From NCBI GenBank assembly GCA_017643965.1, contig JAEPMM010000031.1:1-14603 (forward strand): a DNA stretch of 14,603 nucleotides, given 5' to 3'. The stretch is from Marinobacter sp. (GTDB lineage Bacteria > Pseudomonadota > Gammaproteobacteria > Pseudomonadales > Oleiphilaceae). The position numbers were made by a program, and so were the translations under genes. Positions 1 to 8,222 of this stretch are shown piece after piece (the first letter of the stretch is position 1; each line of letters begins with the position of its first letter). Below the pieces are notes generated by a model that made no database searches, was not told the DNA's origin, and saw only the letters and a list, made by a program, of their open reading frames with translations.

Positions 1-1708
1 CTTTGGTTTTCACCCCGGCCATCAGGCTGAAGCGGTTGTTCTGGTGCAGCAGCCCGAGATCGGCGCCCGGTGCGGCGTCATAGCCTTTGTTGAGGTCGTT
101 GTCGATTTCCAGATCGGCGGTGGCGAGGGCGAACGCCTGCACGTTCGCGCCCAGCATCCAGCTGCCGCCCGCACCGCCTTCCAGGTAGGGGGTGAACACC
201 CGGTCGGTTTCGGTGTCGGTGCGGCGGCCGCCGAAGCCCACCTGCCACGACAGCGGTGAGAAGAACTGGTTACGGGGCGACAGGGAGCGGATTTCCACCC
301 CCACAAGCTGCTCCATCTGCAACTCGTCATTGTCGGTGTAATAACGGGCGTCCATGCGCAGAAACTGGAGTTGGGCGCCACTGCGATAGCCGGCGGGCGG
401 GTCCAGTACGTCGTGATAGGCCGGGCGCAGGGTCAACTGGCTGAAATTGCGGTCACCCAGGCGACCGCCGGCGACGCTGAAGCGGAAGGTGTCATGGCCC
501 TGGTCGTCACGCACCCCCGGCTCGGGTGGTTTGTCCGGCGCGGCGACGTCGCGGATCTGGCTGCGGGTTCGTAGCAGGTCATGTGACAGCGGCGCGGCGT
601 GTTCCCGGGGCCAGGCATCGGCTTCACTCTGGTAGCGCACGTAATCGTAGGTGGCGTCCAGCAGATGTGCTCGCTCACGGTCAGGGAGCAGGTTGACCTC
701 ATGCGAGTCGACCGCCACGTAGCCATTGGCCACCGCCGCTGCCAGAGTCTGGTGATCCGTCGGCAAGGTGTCCAGGGAGTGAGTCACACTGGTGGCGGCA
801 GAGGGGCGGTACTTCACTTCCTCCACCAGTTCTTTGTCGACCACCCAGCGCACGGTGTCCGAGGGAATGGCGTGGGTGCTGACTTCATCCAGCAGGTCGG
901 TACCCGGGCGCGCCACGTCAATCAGCGCCAGCAGGCGGTAGGCGCAGTTTTCGTCAAAGAAGTAGTAGTCAAAATTGATGTCCCGCAACTCCCACGCGTG
1001 GGCGAGCATAACGTCCACTTCGTCTTCGGTCAGGTTGAGCTGGTATTCCCACAGGTCCCGATGCTCGATGTCCGAATACAGCCGCACCATCTCGTAATAG
1101 GGCTTGATGGATGTGATGCCGGGATAGCCGCCGAAGATGCCCTTGTAGGCGAACAGGATTTCGCTGTCGTGGGCCGCGGCGTCGGCAGCGTAGGAAATGG
1201 TGTTAGCCAGCAACAGGTCAGCCTCGTCGTCATCCTGGGGTGGGTCGAGGCGGATAAAGGTGTGACCAAACATGGACGATGGGCTGTTCAGGTAAGACGC
1301 GGCGAACACCAGTGTCACGGTTTCGGTGTTCAGGGTGGCTTTCCAGTCGTCGTATTCCGGACATTCAATGTCGGTGTCCGGCAGTTCCAGTTGTTCCCTC
1401 AGCCAACGGTCTCGGGCCGGGAAACGGCAGCGGGCGTGATCGTCACTCTCGCCGGGCGCAGAAATCGCGGCCAGGGTTGCTTGCAGTTCCGCCTCGGGCG
1501 AGTGCTTGCCGTCGTCACTGAGAAAAAAGGCGTCGTCGTCGGCCTGGCTGGTGTAACCGTCGGTGTACCGGTTCGGCTGGTAGTGAATCAGTGTCAGCCA
1601 GTCGGGGTGTTCGTGTAGTTGTCCTGTGTCGGGAAGCGGGTTGGCGTATGTCGGCGTGCCTGATGCCAGCCAGATCAAGGCCAGTACGTACTGGAGCGTA
1701 GTGCGCAT
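1..1708 (-). CDS. DUF4105 (Lnb-type periplasmic domain) exported protein, C-terminus beyond the window edge
   Basis: The frame is open from an ATG at 1708 to base 1, giving 569 visible residues; the C-terminus lies outside the window. Residues 1-22 are a signal peptide (hydrophobic core, cleavage near TYA-NP). Residues 130-260 carry the DUF4105 hallmarks: SPSSMFGHTFIRLD around H149 and FFDENCAYRLL around C255. A His and a Cys in this order suggest a papain/NlpC-like fold in permuted order, which is inference. The family name comes from Lnb, a Bacteroides lipoprotein N-acyltransferase. From about residue 400 the sequence alternates polar and hydrophobic residues with aromatic and glycine positions (GGAGGSW, for example), which looks like an outer-membrane beta-barrel. 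It lies 89 bases downstream of the DUF3015 gene, same strand, with a hairpin between. The ribosome binding site is weak. Family assignment is firm, function is not known. Confidence 0.85.
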   Translation of the reverse strand, partial: MRTTLQYVLALIWLASGTPTYANPLPDTGQLHEHPDWLTLIHYQPNRYTDGYTSQADDDAFFLSDDGKHSPEAELQATLAAISAPGESDDHARCRFPARDRWLREQLELPDTDIECPEYDDWKATLNTETVTLVFAASYLNSPSSMFGHTFIRLDPPQDDDEADLLLANTISYAADAAAHDSEILFAYKGIFGGYPGITSIKPYYEMVRLYSDIEHRDLWEYQLNLTEDEVDVMLAHAWELRDINFDYYFFDENCAYRLLALIDVARPGTDLLDEVSTHAIPSDTVRWVVDKELVEEVKYRPSAATSVTHSLDTLPTDHQTLAAAVANGYVAVDSHEVNLLPDRERAHLLDATYDYVRYQSEADAWPREHAAPLSHDLLRTRSQIRDVAAPDKPPEPGVRDDQGHDTFRFSVAGGRLGDRNFSQLTLRPAYHDVLDPPAGYRSGAQLQFLRMDARYYTDNDELQMEQLVGVEIRSLSPRNQFFSPLSWQVGFGGRRTDTETDRVFTPYLEGGAGGSWMLGANVQAFALATADLEIDNDLNKGYDAAPGADLGLLHQNNRFSLMAGVKTK

Positions 1709-1755
1709 GGATAGTCGGTCGAATCCGGATTGGGCGGATGGGTTGGAGCAGGGAG

Positions 1756-1775
1756 GTGCGCCGTCCCTGGCGCAC
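1756..1775 (-). other. Intercistronic hairpin between the DUF3015 and DUF4105 genes
   Basis: GTGCGCC and GGCGCAC form a perfect 7-bp stem with a 6-base loop. There is no T-run on either side, so it is not a typical intrinsic terminator. Its place just after the DUF3015 stop fits an RNA-stabilising or processing stem that keeps the upstream message more abundant. The loop AGGGA could instead pair with TCCCT just downstream, giving an alternative fold. Confidence 0.5.
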
Positions 1776-1797
1776 TGAATCCCTTGGTGTTGAGCGA

Positions 1798-2262
1798 TCA
1801 GGCCGCTACGTACTTGCTCAGTGCCTGATCTTTTTCCAGCAGAGCCACGATTGCGTCAACGGCTTCACCGGAGGTGGTTTCCGAGTTGGGGAAAATGGTT
1901 GCGAAGTTGTCCTGCAGGATCTGGCGGAAGGAATCACGATCCGCTTCGTCTACACCCAGAAGAACGGCGAGGGTATCGAGGTTTTCGCCAGAGCCGCGGG
2001 ACATGTCACGGGCGACCTTGTCGATGTTGCTGTCCATATACATCGCCATGGACTGGACAGACTGGTTAGTCTGACAACCCAGCGTACCGGTGGTCATACC
2101 GAAGGTCTGGTTACCGAACGTGCCGTTGGTGGTTGCTGCCAGGACGTGAGGGGCAATGCCGGACTGGCCCTTCCAGATCATGGCACCCACGCCACAACCA
2201 GGCTGTGCAAAAGCCATGGATGACGCGCCCAGAAGAATTGCACCTGCGATCAGTTTTTTCAT
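1798..2262 (-). CDS. DUF3015 family secreted protein
   Basis: 154 residues. The ATG at 2262 is preceded by a strong AAGGAGTGG ribosome binding site. The open frame extends further upstream, but that extension has no such site and would bury the signal peptide. Residues 1-19 are a Sec signal peptide ending AFA, so the mature protein starts near Q20 in the periplasm. It has two cysteines, C23 (PGCGVGAMIWKG) and C63 (TLGCQTNQS), which could form a disulfide. The motif CGVGAMIWKG near the mature N-terminus, the serine/threonine-rich middle and the helical C-terminal half match the DUF3015 family, whose members are about 150-170 residues. The function is unknown. It is the first gene of a likely two-gene unit with the DUF4105 gene and is divergent from a small lipoprotein gene. 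Confidence 0.85.
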   Translation of the reverse strand: MKKLIAGAILLGASSMAFAQPGCGVGAMIWKGQSGIAPHVLAATTNGTFGNQTFGMTTGTLGCQTNQSVQSMAMYMDSNIDKVARDMSRGSGENLDTLAVLLGVDEADRDSFRQILQDNFATIFPNSETTSGEAVDAIVALLEKDQALSKYVAA

Positions 2263-2307
2263 TATCCACTCCTTGTTGTGGTCTAGCTCTCGTCGCTTTC
2301 CGCACCG

Positions 2308-2323
2308 GCCACCCCCTGGTGGC
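2308..2323 (-). other. Hairpin in the predicted 5' leader of the DUF3015 gene
   Basis: GCCACC and GGTGGC form a 6-bp stem with a 4-base loop inside a predicted leader of about 110 bases. There is no T-tract. It may stabilise the message; no riboswitch class is recognised. Confidence 0.3.
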
Positions 2324-2381
2324 GCGTGCACGGTAACGGCCCTGACTGATTTCCCATGGAGACAGGTTGACCGTTCAAGTG

Positions 2382-2408
2382 AGTATAGTCCAATTCCCGG
2401 AAAGGCAA
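2382..2408 (-). promoter_or_regulatory. Candidate sigma-70 promoter for the DUF3015-DUF4105 unit
   Basis: On the minus strand the -10 is TATACT (2382-2387, 5 of 6 to consensus). The best -35 is TTGCCT (2403-2408) with a short 15-base spacer; CTTGCC one base further gives 16. The transcript start would fall near 2375. The -10 is convincing and the -35 is weak. Confidence 0.45.
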
Positions 2409-2452
2409 GTTTACAATGGTGTGAGTTATTGATTTGTCCCGGAAAGCGCAAA

Positions 2453-2474
2453 AATATGATCACGTGTTCATATT
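2453..2474. promoter_or_regulatory. 22-bp near-perfect palindrome with a CACGTG core, candidate operator
   Basis: The arms AATATGA and TCATATT flank T-CACGTG-T, so 20 of 22 positions obey dyad symmetry. It sits in the gap between the DUF3015 gene and the divergent lipoprotein gene. Its centre is about 82-88 bases upstream of both predicted transcript starts, the right place for a shared regulator. There is no T-tract, so a DNA-protein site is more likely than an RNA stem. The binding protein is not known. Confidence 0.5.
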
Positions 2475-2510
2475 CCAAAAACGTCTTTAGAAAGATGAAA
2501 TGTGAAACTA

Positions 2511-2539
2511 TTGTTATATAAAGAGCGTTTCGGTATAGT
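2511..2539 (+). promoter_or_regulatory. Sigma-70 promoter for the small lipoprotein gene
   Basis: TTGTTA (2511-2516) and TATAGT (2534-2539, 5 of 6 to consensus) are spaced by exactly 17 bases, in a locally AT-rich stretch. The transcript start would be near 2546, about 40 bases before the GTG start codon. Confidence 0.6.
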
Positions 2540-2584
2540 GCGCGCGGCCATGAAGGCTTACACACAACACATGGAGTCTTATCT

Positions 2585-3019
2585 GTGAAAAAAGCACTTA
2601 TCGTATCCAGCCTGCTGCTGACCGGCGCAATGACCGGCTGCTCCTCCCTGAACGTCAGCTCCAGCCCGGTTCCCCTGAACGGTTCCGTGGGCACCGATAT
2701 CAAGGCAGATATCGAAGTGGGCGAGAAGATCACCGGTCAGTCTTCTGCGACCAAGGTTCTGTTCTTCACTATGAACGACGACACTCAGTTCGCTGACGGC
2801 ATGGAATACGGAAACGGTGGTGGCAGCGCGTTTAGTCTGGGTGGCCTGGACCCGGTGGCTTCGGTCAAGTCTGCTGCAGCTTACAACGCGATCTCAGCCT
2901 CTGGCGCAGACGTGATTGTGGCGCCGCGTTACACCGTCAAGAAGAACGATTACCTGGTGTACGGTACCATCGACGTAACCGTTGAAGGCTACAAGGGCAC
3001 CATCAAGAGCGTTAAGTAA
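2585..3019 (+). CDS. Small lipoprotein, function unknown
   Basis: 144 residues with a GTG start; GGAG lies 8 bases upstream (2573-2576). Residues 1-18 are a signal peptide, followed by a lipobox-like MTGC with the lipidated Cys at residue 19. The residues after it are SSLN, without the Asp at +2 that retains lipoproteins in the inner membrane in enterics, so an outer-membrane location is likely. The mature part is small and probably beta-rich, with glycine stretches (GNGGGSAFSLGG) and a C-terminal segment, ADVIVAPRYTVKKNDYLVYGT, that resembles small envelope lipoproteins adopting compact alpha/beta folds. I do not recognise a named family. It has its own promoter and terminator, so it is monocistronic, and it is divergent from the DUF3015-DUF4105 pair with which it may share a regulatory palindrome. 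Confidence 0.8.
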   Translation: MKKALIVSSLLLTGAMTGCSSLNVSSSPVPLNGSVGTDIKADIEVGEKITGQSSATKVLFFTMNDDTQFADGMEYGNGGGSAFSLGGLDPVASVKSAAAYNAISASGADVIVAPRYTVKKNDYLVYGTIDVTVEGYKGTIKSVK

Positions 3020-3041
3020 TCGCGCTCGGGTGTTCCAGAAC

Positions 3042-3078
3042 AAAAAAGCCGGAGCATGGCTGCATGCTCCGGCTTTTT
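3042..3078. terminator. Bidirectional intrinsic terminator between the lipoprotein gene and livF
   Basis: GCCGGAGCATG (3048-3058) and CATGCTCCGGC (3063-3073) make a perfect 11-bp stem with a GCTG loop. Six A's precede it and five T's follow, so it works for the plus-strand lipoprotein gene and for the minus-strand liv operon ending at 3108. Confidence 0.92.
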
Positions 3079-3107
3079 GTTACCTGCGCCGCCAGTTCCG
3101 GCGCGGG

Positions 3108-3815
3108 TCAGCCGCCCAGATAGGCATTCTGCACGTCCGGATTTGCCAGCAGGTTCTTGCCGGTATCGTGCAGGCGGATCCTGCCGGTCTCCAGCACGTA
3201 GCCGCGGTCTGCCAGGTTCAGTGCCTGGTGGGCATTCTGCTCCACCAGAAACACCGTGATCCCTTCCTCCCGCAGCTGACCGATGATCTCGAAGATCTGT
3301 TTGATCACCAGCGGGGCAAGCCCCAGCGACGGTTCGTCCAGAATGATCATGTTGGGCTTGCTCATCAGCGCCCGTCCGATCGCCAGCATCTGCTGTTCAC
3401 CGCCGGACATGGTGCCGGCCCGCTGGTGCTCCCGCTCCTTGAGACGCGGAAACAGGTCATAGACGTGATCCTGGCTTTTGCGGATCTCCGCCTTGGTGTT
3501 GAAAAACCCGCCCATGTGAAGGTTTTCCTCCACCGTCAGGCCGGAGAACACCCGCCGCCCTTCCGGCACAATGGCGATGCCCGACCGCATGATACTGGCG
3601 GTGGGATCCCGGGTGATGTCCCGGCCTTCCAGAATGACCCGGCCGGAACTGGCCTGGGGGCTCCCGCACACGGTCATCAGCAGCGTGGTCTTGCCGGCCC
3701 CGTTGGCGCCAATGAGTGACACGATCTCGCCCTTGTTGACCTCGACGGACACGCCGTGCAGCGCTTCGATCTTGCCATAGTGGGTATGGACATCCTCAAG
3801 TACTAGCATTGACAT
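3108..3815 (-). CDS. livF: LivF, branched-chain amino acid ABC transporter ATPase
   Basis: 235 residues, the usual LivF length. It is one of two cytoplasmic ATPases that power uptake of leucine, isoleucine and valine through LivHM. Motifs in order: Walker A GANGAGKT (36-43), signature MSGGEQQ (136-142), Walker B MIILDEP (156-162), and the LivF-specific VEQN (191-194), where most ABC ATPases have the switch histidine; this substitution is typical of LivF. The ATG at 3815 lies 3 bases after the livG stop, with GTGAGG in the end of livG as ribosome binding site; a second ATG two codons in is a possible alternative. It is the last gene of the liv operon and ends at the bidirectional terminator. 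Confidence 0.95.
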   Translation of the reverse strand: MSMLVLEDVHTHYGKIEALHGVSVEVNKGEIVSLIGANGAGKTTLLMTVCGSPQASSGRVILEGRDITRDPTASIMRSGIAIVPEGRRVFSGLTVEENLHMGGFFNTKAEIRKSQDHVYDLFPRLKEREHQRAGTMSGGEQQMLAIGRALMSKPNMIILDEPSLGLAPLVIKQIFEIIGQLREEGITVFLVEQNAHQALNLADRGYVLETGRIRLHDTGKNLLANPDVQNAYLGG

Positions 3816-3818
3816 GGT

Positions 3819-4574
<756 letters not shown>

Positions 4575-4580
4575 CGTCCG

Positions 4581-5852
4581 TTACTCCTGTGCTTTCAGTT
4601 CGATGTGAGTCCGGCGCATGGGCAGCAGGCCCTGCGGACGCCACACCATCATCAGTACCATGGCGGCACCGAAGATCAGCATGCGGTACTCGGAAAACTC
4701 CCGCGCCAGCTCCGGCAGTGTGGTCACCGCGATGGCGGCCAGAATGACCCCGATCTGCGAGCCCATACCACCGAGGACCACAATGGCCAGGATGATGGCG
4801 GATTCCAGGAAAACGAACGACTCGGGGCTGATAAAGCCCTGCTTGGAGGCGAACACCGTACCGGCAAAGCCGGCGAAGAAGGCACCGATGGTGAACGCGG
4901 ACAGCTTGACCGCGGTGCGGCTGAGCCCCAGTGAGCGGGCGGCAATTTCGTCTTCGCGCAGCGCTTCCCAGGCACGGCCCACCGGCATCCGCATCAGGCG
5001 GCGGATCACCAGCGCTGTAATGACTGCCAGTACCAGCGCAATCAGATATAGGAAGATCACCTTGTGTTCGCTGCTGTAGGCAATACCTAGGGTTTCGTGG
5101 AAGGAGGTGTTGCCTTCCTCTTTGACTCGCCGGCCGAATTCCATGCCGAACAGAGTCGGATCAGGAATGCCGCCGATGCCGTTGGGGCCGCCGGTGAGGC
5201 TGGTCATGTTATTCAGCAGGATGCGGATGATTTCCCCGAACCCGAGGGTCACGATGGCCAGATAATCACCCCGCAAGCGCAGCACCGGGAAGCCCAGTAC
5301 AAGGCCGAACAGAGCGGCCAGCAATGCACCCAGGGGCAGGGCGAGCCAGAAGGAGAAACCATAATATTGGGACAGCAGAGCAAAGGTGTAAGCGCCAACC
5401 GCGTAAAACGCCACATAGCCCAGGTCCAGTAGACCGGCAAGGCCGACCACGACGTTCAGGCCCAGGGCCAGCATGATATAAATCAGCACAAGCGTGGCCA
5501 GATCGACGGCTCCCCGGGATACGAAGAACGGCCAGAACAGCGCGCCCACGATGATCAGGGTCAGCACTATCGATTCAAGTTTCAGCCGTTTGCCCTGTTC
5601 CATGGGCTGACGGTTGGCTAAGGGGTTGAGTGCAGGCGCCTTACCCAGCAGCGCCATGACGTTGTCACGGAACAGCTGGAACAGGAAAACGGCCACCGCT
5701 GCCAGCAGGACTAGGATGACCGTGCGGGTTTTGGCGCCTTCCAAAATGATATCCGTTCCCGAGGCGACGAGGTTGAAGCCAAGAATTGGGTAGGCAATGA
5801 CCAAAGTGACGATTGCGCAGAACAGCGCATGTTTCAGATTATGAGCAGCCAT
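4581..5852 (-). CDS. livM: LivM, branched-chain amino acid ABC transporter permease
   Basis: 423 residues, close to the 425 of E. coli LivM and including the long N-terminal extension (residues 1-115, two or three membrane segments) that distinguishes LivM from LivH. The permease core follows, with [19 protein letters not shown] (137-155) and [21 protein letters not shown] (195-215). The ATPase-contact loop (EAA-like) lies at 291-325 ([19 protein letters not shown]). About ten membrane segments are apparent. It pairs with LivH in the inner membrane to form the channel. The ATG at 5852 overlaps the livH stop (TGATG), pointing to translational coupling; GGAGGTGG in the end of livH is a good ribosome binding site. 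Confidence 0.95.
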   Translation of the reverse strand: MAAHNLKHALFCAIVTLVIAYPILGFNLVASGTDIILEGAKTRTVILVLLAAVAVFLFQLFRDNVMALLGKAPALNPLANRQPMEQGKRLKLESIVLTLIIVGALFWPFFVSRGAVDLATLVLIYIMLALGLNVVVGLAGLLDLGYVAFYAVGAYTFALLSQYYGFSFWLALPLGALLAALFGLVLGFPVLRLRGDYLAIVTLGFGEIIRILLNNMTSLTGGPNGIGGIPDPTLFGMEFGRRVKEEGNTSFHETLGIAYSSEHKVIFLYLIALVLAVITALVIRRLMRMPVGRAWEALREDEIAARSLGLSRTAVKLSAFTIGAFFAGFAGTVFASKQGFISPESFVFLESAIILAIVVLGGMGSQIGVILAAIAVTTLPELAREFSEYRMLIFGAAMVLMMVWRPQGLLPMRRTHIELKAQE

Positions 5853-6775
5853 CAGATTTTTTCCACCTCCGGTTTGCCGAGCAAGCCGGTGGGCTTGAAG
5901 AGGAGAATCAGAATAAGCAGCCCGAATGACACCACGTCTTTGTATTCGCCGCTGAGATAGCCGGATGTCATGCTCTCGGCCACACCAAGAATCAGGCCGC
6001 CGAGCATGGCGCCCGGTATGCTACCAATGCCCCCGAGGACGGCGGCGGTAAAGGCTTTGAGGCCAGCGATGAATCCGAACAGAGGATCAATGGAACCGTA
6101 ATACATGCCCAGAAACAGGCCGGCTACTGCAGCCAGGGCGGCGCCGATAATGAAGGTGGCCGAAATGATCCGATTGGTGTCAATGCCCAGCAGATTGGCC
6201 ATGCCCAGATCCTGAGACACGGCCCGGCAGGCGCGGCCGATGCGGGATCGTGAAATGAACAGGGACAGCAGTGTCATACAGACCAGTGTGGTGATGAAAA
6301 TGGTGATCTGCATGTAGGATATGGAGGTCTGGAACGAATCCGCACTGCCGAAACGGAAGCCGCCTTCAATCAGGGCAGGAAAACCGATGTTGCGTGAACC
6401 CTGGGCGAGGTGCACATAGTTTTGCAGGAAAATGGACATGCCGATGGCCGAGATCAACGGGATCAGCCGATGCCGGCCGCGAACAGGACGGTAGGCCACC
6501 CGCTCCACAGCCCAGCCCATGGAACTGGATACAATCATGGCGCAGACCAGCGCGACGATCAGAATAACCGGCAACCAGGCGATGCCAAGGGCAGCAAGGC
6601 CGGTAATGGCAATCAGCGCGGTGTAGGCGCCGATCATGTAGATCTCACCATGGGCAAAGTTGATCATGCCGATGATGCCGTAAACCATCGTATAACCGAT
6701 GGCGATCAGGGCGTAGGTGCTCCCGATCGTGAGCCCGTTAATGAGCTGCTGGAAAAAATACAGGAGGTCTTGCAT
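5852..6775 (-). CDS. livH: LivH, branched-chain amino acid ABC transporter permease
   Basis: 307 residues from the ATG at 6775, matching the 308 of E. coli LivH and its N-terminus ([20 protein letters not shown]). An in-frame GTG at 6817 would add 14 residues not found in the family, so the ATG with GGAG 10 bases upstream is preferred. Key stretches: [25 protein letters not shown] (27-51), [23 protein letters not shown] (90-112), the ATPase-contact loop around [21 protein letters not shown] (178-198), and [15 protein letters not shown] (242-256). Eight or so membrane segments. It lies about 160 bases downstream of livK, behind a terminator-like hairpin, and is the first gene of the tightly packed livHMGF block. 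Confidence 0.95.
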   Translation of the reverse strand: MQDLLYFFQQLINGLTIGSTYALIAIGYTMVYGIIGMINFAHGEIYMIGAYTALIAITGLAALGIAWLPVILIVALVCAMIVSSSMGWAVERVAYRPVRGRHRLIPLISAIGMSIFLQNYVHLAQGSRNIGFPALIEGGFRFGSADSFQTSISYMQITIFITTLVCMTLLSLFISRSRIGRACRAVSQDLGMANLLGIDTNRIISATFIIGAALAAVAGLFLGMYYGSIDPLFGFIAGLKAFTAAVLGGIGSIPGAMLGGLILGVAESMTSGYLSGEYKDVVSFGLLILILLFKPTGLLGKPEVEKI

Positions 6776-6868
6776 GGTTTTGGGACTCCGAAAGCCTGCC
6801 CCCTCCACTAGCCACACAGACGCACCGGGGTAACGGCGCGGGTATGGGAAGGATCAACAGGAGCCTAG

Positions 6869-6903
6869 AAAAACACCTTCTCCCGGATCGCGGTGAGAAG
6901 GTG
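6869..6903 (-). terminator. Terminator/attenuator between livK and livH
   Basis: On the minus strand CACCTTCTC (complement of 6895-6903) pairs with GAGAAGGTG (complement of 6874-6882): a 9-bp stem with a 12-base loop, followed by TTTTT. It lies 34 bases past the livK stop. Partial read-through would give high binding protein and lower transporter, as in other liv operons. I see no convincing separate promoter for livH in the remaining 95 bases. Confidence 0.8.
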
Positions 6904-6936
6904 CTCTCAGTATTACCGTTTTTTAACGATTTCGGC

Positions 6937-8049
6937 TCAGTTTACCGGAGTTTTGCTGCCATCTGAATGCCATTCGTAGACAACAAACTCGAATGACTTC
7001 ATGTCACCCTTTTCATCGTACTCAACGGTGCCGATCGGGGTGTTGAAGGAGGCGCTGCGCAGCGCGGCGGCAACGTCGAAAGGCTCGGTGGATCCGGCCT
7101 GCTCAATGCCTTCGGCAATCAGCTGCACGGCGGTGTAGGAAGTCAGTACGAATGGGCCGGAGGGATCTTCGCCCTTGTCCTGGAAGGCTTTCACCAGATC
7201 CTGGTTTTCGGCTTTTTCGTCAAAGGCCGGTGGCAGGGTGACCAGCAAGCCTTCGGCGGCATCGCCGGCAATGGTGTTGATGTCCTTGTTGCCAACGCCT
7301 TCCGGGCCCATGAAGATCGCATCAAGATCCGCCTGGCGGGCCTGCCGCAGGATCAGGCCCAGCTCGGGGTGGTAGCCGCCGTAGTAGACGTAATCCACAT
7401 CTGCCTGCTTGAGCTTGGTGACTAGGGAGGAGAAGTCCTTGTCGCCAGCGGTAATGCCCTCGAACAGCGCCACTTCCACGCCGGCGTCCTTTAGGGTGTC
7501 ACGCACCGCCGTGGCGATACCTTCACCGTACTGCTGCTTGTCGTGAACGATGGCCACGCGCTCCGGGTTCAGGCTGGAGATGTGGTTACCGGCAACCGGG
7601 CCCTGCATGCTGTCCAGACCGATGGTGCGGAACACCAGTTCGTAGCCGCGCTCGGTGATGTCGGGGCTGGTGGAGGCCGGTGTCACCATCAGGATGCCTT
7701 CGTCTTCGTAGATGTCAGACGCTGGCTGGGTAGAGCTGGAACAGAGGTGACCAACAACGAAACGGACGCCGTCGTTAACCAGGCGGTTGGCAACGGTCAC
7801 CGCCTGCTTGGGGTCACACACGTCATCCACTTCGACGGCTTCGAGCATCTCGCCGTTCACGCCGCCATCGGCGTTGATGCGTTCGATGGCCATGCGGGCA
7901 CCGGAGAACTGCATGTCACCATACTGGGCAACCGGGCCGGTGACCGGGCCGGCGATACCAATCTTGATTTCGGCGGCGGCATGGCCGGCGCCCATCAGGG
8001 CTACAGAAGCGCTAACTGCAGTTACGAGTTTCTTTACTGACGTTTTCAT
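6937..8049 (-). CDS. livK: LivK, periplasmic branched-chain amino acid binding protein
   Basis: 370 residues, the usual size for Leu/Ile/Val-binding proteins. A signal peptide covers residues 1-24 to 26 (KK near the start, hydrophobic core, GHAAA before EIKIG). The mature protein opens with the family's IKIGIAGPVTGPVAQYG. The two conserved cysteines that form the disulfide in E. coli LivJ/LivK are present (C78 in DDVCDP, C103 in GHLCSSSTQP). Ligand-pocket segments are SSSTQPASD (104-112) and TPASTSPDI (123-131). It captures substrate in the periplasm and hands it to LivHM. The ATG at 8049 follows AGGA by 8 bases. Whether it prefers leucine or takes LIV broadly cannot be told from sequence alone. 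Confidence 0.95.
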   Translation of the reverse strand: MKTSVKKLVTAVSASVALMGAGHAAAEIKIGIAGPVTGPVAQYGDMQFSGARMAIERINADGGVNGEMLEAVEVDDVCDPKQAVTVANRLVNDGVRFVVGHLCSSSTQPASDIYEDEGILMVTPASTSPDITERGYELVFRTIGLDSMQGPVAGNHISSLNPERVAIVHDKQQYGEGIATAVRDTLKDAGVEVALFEGITAGDKDFSSLVTKLKQADVDYVYYGGYHPELGLILRQARQADLDAIFMGPEGVGNKDINTIAGDAAEGLLVTLPPAFDEKAENQDLVKAFQDKGEDPSGPFVLTSYTAVQLIAEGIEQAGSTEPFDVAAALRSASFNTPIGTVEYDEKGDMKSFEFVVYEWHSDGSKTPVN

Positions 8050-8099
8050 TGGGTCTGTCCTGTTTTGTTCAGGGTTATTCTTGTGTTCTCAGAGAGTTA

Positions 8100-8128
8100 A
8101 ACAAACACCACACCCTGCAGCTTGTCAA
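8100..8128 (-). promoter_or_regulatory. Candidate promoter for livK
   Basis: On the minus strand a perfect TTGACA (8123-8128) is followed after 17 bases by TTTGTT (8100-8105), a poor -10 with 3 of 6 matches. The perfect -35 in an AT-poor gap directly upstream of livK makes it the best candidate; a weak -10 would fit an activated promoter. The transcript start would be near 8093. Confidence 0.4.
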
Positions 8129-8141
8129 GCATATCGGGCCA

Positions 8142-8207
8142 GTCTTTGCTCCGGAACATGATGGGTCTCTGTCGGGGTTGTCATCGGCTGAGAGAGGGAG
8201 CAAAGAC
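8142..8207. repeat. Perfect 11-bp inverted repeat with 44-base spacer upstream of livK
   Basis: GTCTTTGCTCC (8142-8152) and GGAGCAAAGAC (8197-8207) are exact reverse complements. The inner arm lies just upstream of the candidate livK promoter, the outer arm overlaps the weak hairpin after the TPR gene. It could be a pair of regulator sites or a stem in the 3' end of the TPR transcript. Confidence 0.5.
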
Positions 8208-8218
8208 CGTGCCGGTCT
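8202..8218 (-). terminator. Weak terminator-like hairpin after the TPR gene
   Basis: AGACCG and CGGTCT form a 6-bp stem with a 3-base loop, ending in TTT on the minus strand, a few bases past the stop codon. The short stem and tail make it a weak terminator at best. Confidence 0.3.
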
Positions 8219-8222
8219 GTGA

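Noticed and set aside
599..1618. Plus-strand open frame of 339 codons
   Set aside because: It is antisense to the DUF4105 gene, has no recognisable domain or ribosome binding site, and is explained by the high-GC codon bias of the real minus-strand frame.
1754..1776. Intercistronic hairpin as an intrinsic terminator
   Set aside because: No T-tract follows the stem on either strand.
2341..2400. TTGACC followed by TATAGT on the plus strand as a promoter
   Set aside because: The spacer is only 11 bases, too short; the TATA-like stretch is better read as the minus-strand -10.
2263..2733. N-terminal extension of the DUF3015 frame, to 311 codons
   Set aside because: The strong AAGGAG site and the signal peptide start at 2262; the extension overlaps the divergent lipoprotein gene and its promoter.
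6776..6817. Upstream GTG start for livH
   Set aside because: The extra 14 residues have no counterpart in LivH; the ATG at 6775 matches the family N-terminus and has a GGAG upstream.
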